A stretch of 64,000 bases of DNA from Acholoe squamosa (taxonomy: Eukaryota; Annelida; Polychaeta; Phyllodocida; Polynoidae): positions 26,231,495 to 26,295,494 of the forward strand of contig OX439048.1 of the NCBI GenBank assembly GCA_949317995.1. The letters are read 5' to 3'. The notes beneath the pieces are model-generated. The model was not told the origin of the DNA, did no database searches, and saw nothing but the letters and a program-made list of their open reading frames with translations. Positions 59,497 through 64,000 of this stretch are shown in pieces. Position numbers and translations under genes: made by a program. Within the stretch, counting starts at the first letter, position 1, and every line of letters begins with the position of its first letter.

Positions 59497-59577
59497 GCTA
59501 TTGAGGTTAGGTGCCCTGGCACTGTGGCAGGTGGCATGTCATGCTCACCAGGGGTGAGCTCCTCAGAAACTGCTCAG
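59497..59577 (+). CDS. Candidate internal exon, 81 nt, unknown product
   Basis: An acceptor with a pyrimidine-rich tract (CCCAGTCTCCTCCTACTTTG then AG) precedes 27 codons open in only one frame, ending at a strong CTCAG/GTGAGC donor. Phase is 0 at both ends and 12 of 27 codons start with G, the most coding-like composition among the short candidates. The peptide begins AIEVRCPGTVAGGMSCSPGV and is not recognised. No partner exon is evident on this strand nearby. Confidence 0.25.
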
Positions 59578-60043
59578 GTGAGCTGCTCCCTGCACAGCAT
59601 TTGACAGAAGATCTTTATGAGACACCAGGATTTAGAACGTATCGAAGGCACGGTCTTCTTTCCTATACTATTGACACATTATCAAGGACATTCATGAGGA
59701 GTTGTGGTGCTGCCTGGTGCCAATATTATTTAGGTTTGGTATAGACCCCTAAGTATGGAATCTGAACGAATGTTTACCACAGCAACTTTTGTTTACTCAA
59801 GGCGTTGGGGTTCCTGGGATCACCATTATCTTCATTTTCTACTTGTTAAAGTGAGCACAAACCAGATGTAAACTTATTTTGTTCCTAAAACATTTATTCA
59901 TCACCATTCACGCCTCTGGTATTAATACTGCAATTGCATGCGTATTCAATTTCATTGAGGAATATATCCTCACAAATAGCCTTCATGCAACGGTACACAA
60001 TGTGTAATATTCAGACTATAGAGCCGTGTTTTCTTCCTCCAAC

Positions 60044-62217
60044 GATAGTACAGTATAGGATGGGTTACTCCATACAGTCCTATAGTGAAGGCCAACAGCC
60101 CTCTACCCCCCATGAAACTAGGTGCCTTGTGTGCTCAGTATTGGGCCCTATGTAGGATAAGGGGGTTTATGGAGCTATCATGTATCTTTATGAAAGGGAT
60201 ACCACATGAAACGAAGGGACCATCTAAACCAAAAAATCTTGCTTAATCCTTTATTTTCAGAATTTGACCAAAAGTACTCAAAAATGATGTATGATGAGGG
60301 AAATATTTTGAAAATGTCCAAAAATCTTTAGATATACAACATGTCAATCAGAGTTAATACCTAAATCCACATACCAAAAATGTCTTCCTATCTTTCAGTA
60401 AGACAAGTGCTGTGCCTGTGCATTGCACTGCCTATCCCGCATACAGCATATCAATTGTGTACCTATCACTCATCCTGCCTATCTCTTCAATCCAAAACAT
60501 CTACAGTTAAATCTGGTTATATCTTAAAAGGCTTAACTTATGATGTTTCTCCATCACCTTACCTTATCTTATTTGTTCTGTCTTTCCTTTAGTCTACCTG
60601 TCCTCAATTTGCCTACAATTCATTTTATCTATCCCTCATGGTGACTATCCCCCAGACCCTCATCCCTCATGTTTAATCTGCACTGTTTGTCTGCTATATA
60701 AGGCTTTATTGGTTGACAGTACATTCCTTACTATGTCTAGTATTTCAATTCTACCTGTCCCTAATAAAGCCTATCATGAAGCGTACCTATCCCTCATTGT
60801 GTCTATCCTCCAACTCTGCACATCCCTCATATTTGACTTGTATATCTGTCCCTAGTACCCATGTTTTCATTTTTCATGTTTGCTCATCTTACAAGGTACT
60901 CTGTGCCTTTTCCTCAAATTGTTAATTGCTCACACTACCTTTCCCCCTTGCTACCCATCCTTACCTATCCCCCATGTTTTCTATATGGCTTTTTAACCCA
61001 TCTCAACTCTCTTCACCTACCTATGTCACAACCAACCTTCATTATTTATACATGTACCTTTCATTCATGCTTCATATCTTTTACTTTACCTATAAAATGA
61101 TATGAATGGAGGATAGTCATAATGGGGGATAGGTTTATTTCACAAGGCATAGAACTTGAGACAGGTGGAAGAAATTGTACACAAACTGAGATATTTATAG
61201 AAAGAGCGGGTTAGACTGACTGAGCTGAGATGGTAAGAAAGCCATGTGGAGGTCATGAAGGATAGGCATTCAAAAGGTTTTTTTAGCAAGGGGGATAGGT
61301 AGTATGAACAATATCCTGTTTGAGGGATGGGCTCAGAGAGAACCTTGTAAAATGAGCAAATGTTAGATAAAAAGAAAATATGGGTGCCAGGGACAGATAT
61401 GCAATTCAAATATGAGGGATATGCAGAGTTGGGTATAATGAAGGATAGGTAGGCTTTATGATAGGCATTGTTAAGGATAGGTAGGATCAAAATGGTAGAT
61501 ATGATAACCAATATACCATTAAGGCCTAGATAAACAGATGAACAATACAGTTTAAACTTAATGGTCTGAGGGATAGTCACCATGAGGGATAGGTAAAATG
61601 AATGATAGGCAGATTGAGGATAGGTAAACTATGGGAAACTAGGACCAGAGAAGATAAGGTAAAGTGAGGAGTAAGCTTTAGTAATTAGGCCTTTTGGGAG
61701 ATAGCCTTACTTAACTCAAGATGCTTTGGATTCAAGAAATAGGCAGTATGAGTGATATGTAGAATAAGGGATAGGCAGTATGTGAGATAAGCAGAGTAAT
61801 GCACAGTTAGAATACTTGTCAGATTGGGAGATAGGCAGACATTTGGATATGTGCATTGAGGTACTAGTTTACGTGTTTTGTCTATGAAGATTTCTCATCA
61901 TTTTGAATATTATTTCATTACATCTTTTAAATATCTTCTTCATCAAACCTCATTTTTGGGTACTTTTAGTCAATTTCTGAGAATCATAATTACAAAATTT
62001 CAGGACTTTTTGGTCTAGGTGGTTCCATCTTCCCCTTTAGTATCACCCTGATAAAGGAATACCACAGCTCTATAAACCACCTAATCCTCTATAGAAATCA
62101 ACAATGAAGACACAAGGGCACCTAGTTTCATAGGGGGAGGGGTAGAGGGGGTGTCCTGTCACACTCTACCCATAGACTTTGCTCTCAGTGACCCCTTCTA
62201 TACAGTGCTATAGTATC
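60044..62217. repeat. Long inverted repeat, about 1.05-kb arms
   Basis: The left arm from 60044 (GATAGTACAGTATAGGA) and the right arm ending at 62217 (read in reverse GATACTATAGCACTGTATAG) mirror each other across the whole 2.17 kb. Examples: ATGAAACTAGGTGCC near 60112 and 62124; TCAATYTGCCTAYMATTCAT near 60605 and 61600; and CATATTTGACTTGTATATCT mirrored at about 61403. I judge identity at roughly 75-85 percent, with small indels. The centre is near 61.1 kb. Both arms are studded with CTATCCCTCAT (right arm ATGAGGGATAG). No terminal target duplication was seen. Open frames on the two arms encode similar peptides only because of the duplication. Confidence 0.9.
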
Positions 62218-62219
62218 TA

Positions 62220-64000
62220 AACTTCTTGCTTCCTCTGCGCACATCTTGAACAAAACTATGTGGTCCCCTATATAATGCTTGTAAGGCGGGATATATGATG
62301 GGTAGTACCCTGGATGTGGAATACAATTATACATGCACCCATGGGCCACACTGCCAGGCTCCTCCTGCTGGCAGGGTGGCCGCCATGGGGGGAGGCAATT
62401 GGCGACCATGTGAATAGTGTTGGCGCTGTCAAACTCATGACCAGTCCTCAGTTAAGACATTGTCCTCTGGCATCCATTTAATTCACACAGATGAGTTTGG
62501 CTTTCATGTCTCTAGGCCTACCTTTAGCTACCTCTTGCTGGTCTTTATTCAGAAAGGGCTTTATCTTCATGATGGAAAAGGACCTCAGATCCCTCAGTTA
62601 TTTGTTTTGAACGGAAGCTGTAGCCTTAAAAAGAAATTGTGTCTTTCTACTCTTTCCTCTTTCACCATTGGTCTCTTGGCAAAGCTAGGTGTCTACTCTA
62701 GATGAAAAGGAAGGGGGAAGGTAAGCACCTTAGAGGCACCCCTATCAAACATCGCCTCTAACCTTACCGGTGCCTAACAGTGTCAGGATGAACCTGCTCG
62801 TTAAACTAACAAATGATGCCCTGCCTTAAACCTTTAGTGACAGCATGTTGTCTCAGGCTTCTTTGATCCTCATTGTGGTACTGCAAAAGTGAATCATACT
62901 GACAATTAAGGAGTGCATCAACTTCATAGGGTTGACTTGATACTTCAATGTAGTAGTACTGAACTGCTCAACAAGACTCTCTGAATCCAAAAGGCCATAT
63001 TACATTTAAGCATTTTTCAGTCCTTAAATGTTTAAGATATACACAGGATACCTAGACCTGTCTCACGCCTCCTGGCGGGGAGCTGGGCCGATGATGTCCA
63101 ATTTGTGATGTATGGGACATGCATGTACCTATATGCACCACTCCGATGTCTCTTATGAGGTGTCATTCAGACAAAATTACATATGTATACTTCTACACAT
63201 TCTACTGTATAGTGCTTAACCATGGCCCGAGGTTGCATCAGTGCTCATGGAAATTCATCCCAATGGAAAATATCATTTGAATAGTTGGCTATATCTATAG
63301 ATGATGGAAATTGAAATTATTGGTAAGCTGCCATAGGCTTTGTATTGCCGAGGTGATGTAGATGTTCCCTTCATTACATTTTTCCCCAATCCGTCTAGAT
63401 GTAGGGATGGGTATTACGGTTGATGAATCAAATTTGATAAGAGACATGTTTAAGATTTATGGTGCGGCGGTTTCATGATATCAAAACAAGTCTACATGTA
63501 CATACTTGACATCGACGACACGACACATTGAGGATCATAAATGAGCATAATATGGCCTATTTTATAAAGTATGGAGAGGGTTAGTTGTATAAACCCCGAA
63601 TGAGGAAGACGCATCATATACCATTAGATATCAACTAAAAATGCATATATTTTAACGGAATGTCTCGCCATATAACTATGTAGTAAAACACCATGGGAAG
63701 CTTTATGGGCGTTAATCGGCACGTAAATAGGCCCCAGTTCTGGTTCAGTGGTCCACATGGGTGACCGCATTCACCAGGTCATGGGGTTCTATCTCATGAG
63801 AAGACCAACCATTGAAAGTGACATTACAGTCTTTACTGAAGGATGTGGGCTGTAAGAGTAACATAAATCATTGAGGATAGTTTTAAAAGGTGTATCCTCT
63901 CTAAGATGTGTGGATTATAGCTTTCAGTTTGGCCTTCTCTCGTAAACGTCAGGTTTAATCTATTATACTTTAAACAGAATGAATATATAATGGTCTTATA
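62220..64000. other. Stretch with no supported gene
   Basis: A CAAG/GTAAGC-like donor word (AAGGTAAGCACC near 62720) lies after a short open frame, without a good acceptor. Apart from a tRNA-like sequence at 63741-63795, nothing else is supported. Confidence 0.4.
63741..63795 (+). repeat. Possible tRNA-derived SINE fragment
   Basis: TGGTTCAGTGG fits box A exactly, and GGGTTCTATCTC resembles box B with two mismatches, 42 bp apart. No cloverleaf or poly-A tail is apparent. Confidence 0.25.

Noticed and set aside
1-64000. CRISPR array, rRNA operon, attachment site or replication origin
   Set aside because: No regularly spaced direct repeats with unique spacers, no rRNA-like sequence and no phage or plasmid features were seen; the window is eukaryotic in character.

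Overview
The window looks like non-coding, transposon-rich DNA from a metazoan nuclear genome, most likely a marine invertebrate. Reasons: it is AT-leaning, has no operon-like gene packing, and over 64 kb has no long open frame except one created by a tandem repeat. It carries long microsatellites (GA, TA), many short terminal-inverted-repeat elements, tRNA-derived SINE-like pieces, and motifs of animal promoter factors (NRF1, ETS, CCAAT, YY1, bZIP, RFX, CTCF-like). The 8-mer TAGGCCTA recurs, as I would expect in echinoderm, hemichordate or mollusc DNA, but I cannot place the phylum. No gene was recognised by name. Layout: 0-9 kb holds a CpG-rich promoter-like patch with a bZIP-site cluster (2.4-3.0 kb), a 131-bp hAT-like MITE, a 1.46-kb minisatellite of 45-bp units and two candidate exons. 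9-20 kb is mostly unannotated sequence with a pair of RFX X-boxes, one perfect CTCF-core match, a candidate minus-strand exon and a reverse-transcriptase relic. 20-35 kb is dense in foldback and CACTG-ended elements. It also has three CpG patches with NRF1, ETS and CCAAT sites (21.7, 24.5, 27.1 kb), two copies of a 19-bp YY1-type site and a second reverse-transcriptase relic. 35-46 kb is quiet, with a 242-bp MITE and a few candidate exons. 46-52 kb has two inverted copies of one CACTG element; one copy contains a nested 519-bp element and the other preserves its empty site. 52-64 kb holds the longest GC-rich coding-like stretch (minus strand, 53.2-53.5 kb), a TTAA-flanked element carrying a tRNA-like sequence, a two-level nested element, and a 2.17-kb long inverted repeat. 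Coding calls are candidate exons only. Each rests on a splice-acceptor/donor pair plus an open frame, which occurs often by chance in 64 kb, so confidence is low and products are unknown. They lie on both strands and are not shown to belong to one gene. The repeat and transposon calls rest on directly visible inverted repeats and target-site duplications and are much firmer. The overall reading is an intergenic or long-intron region shaped by small non-autonomous DNA transposons.
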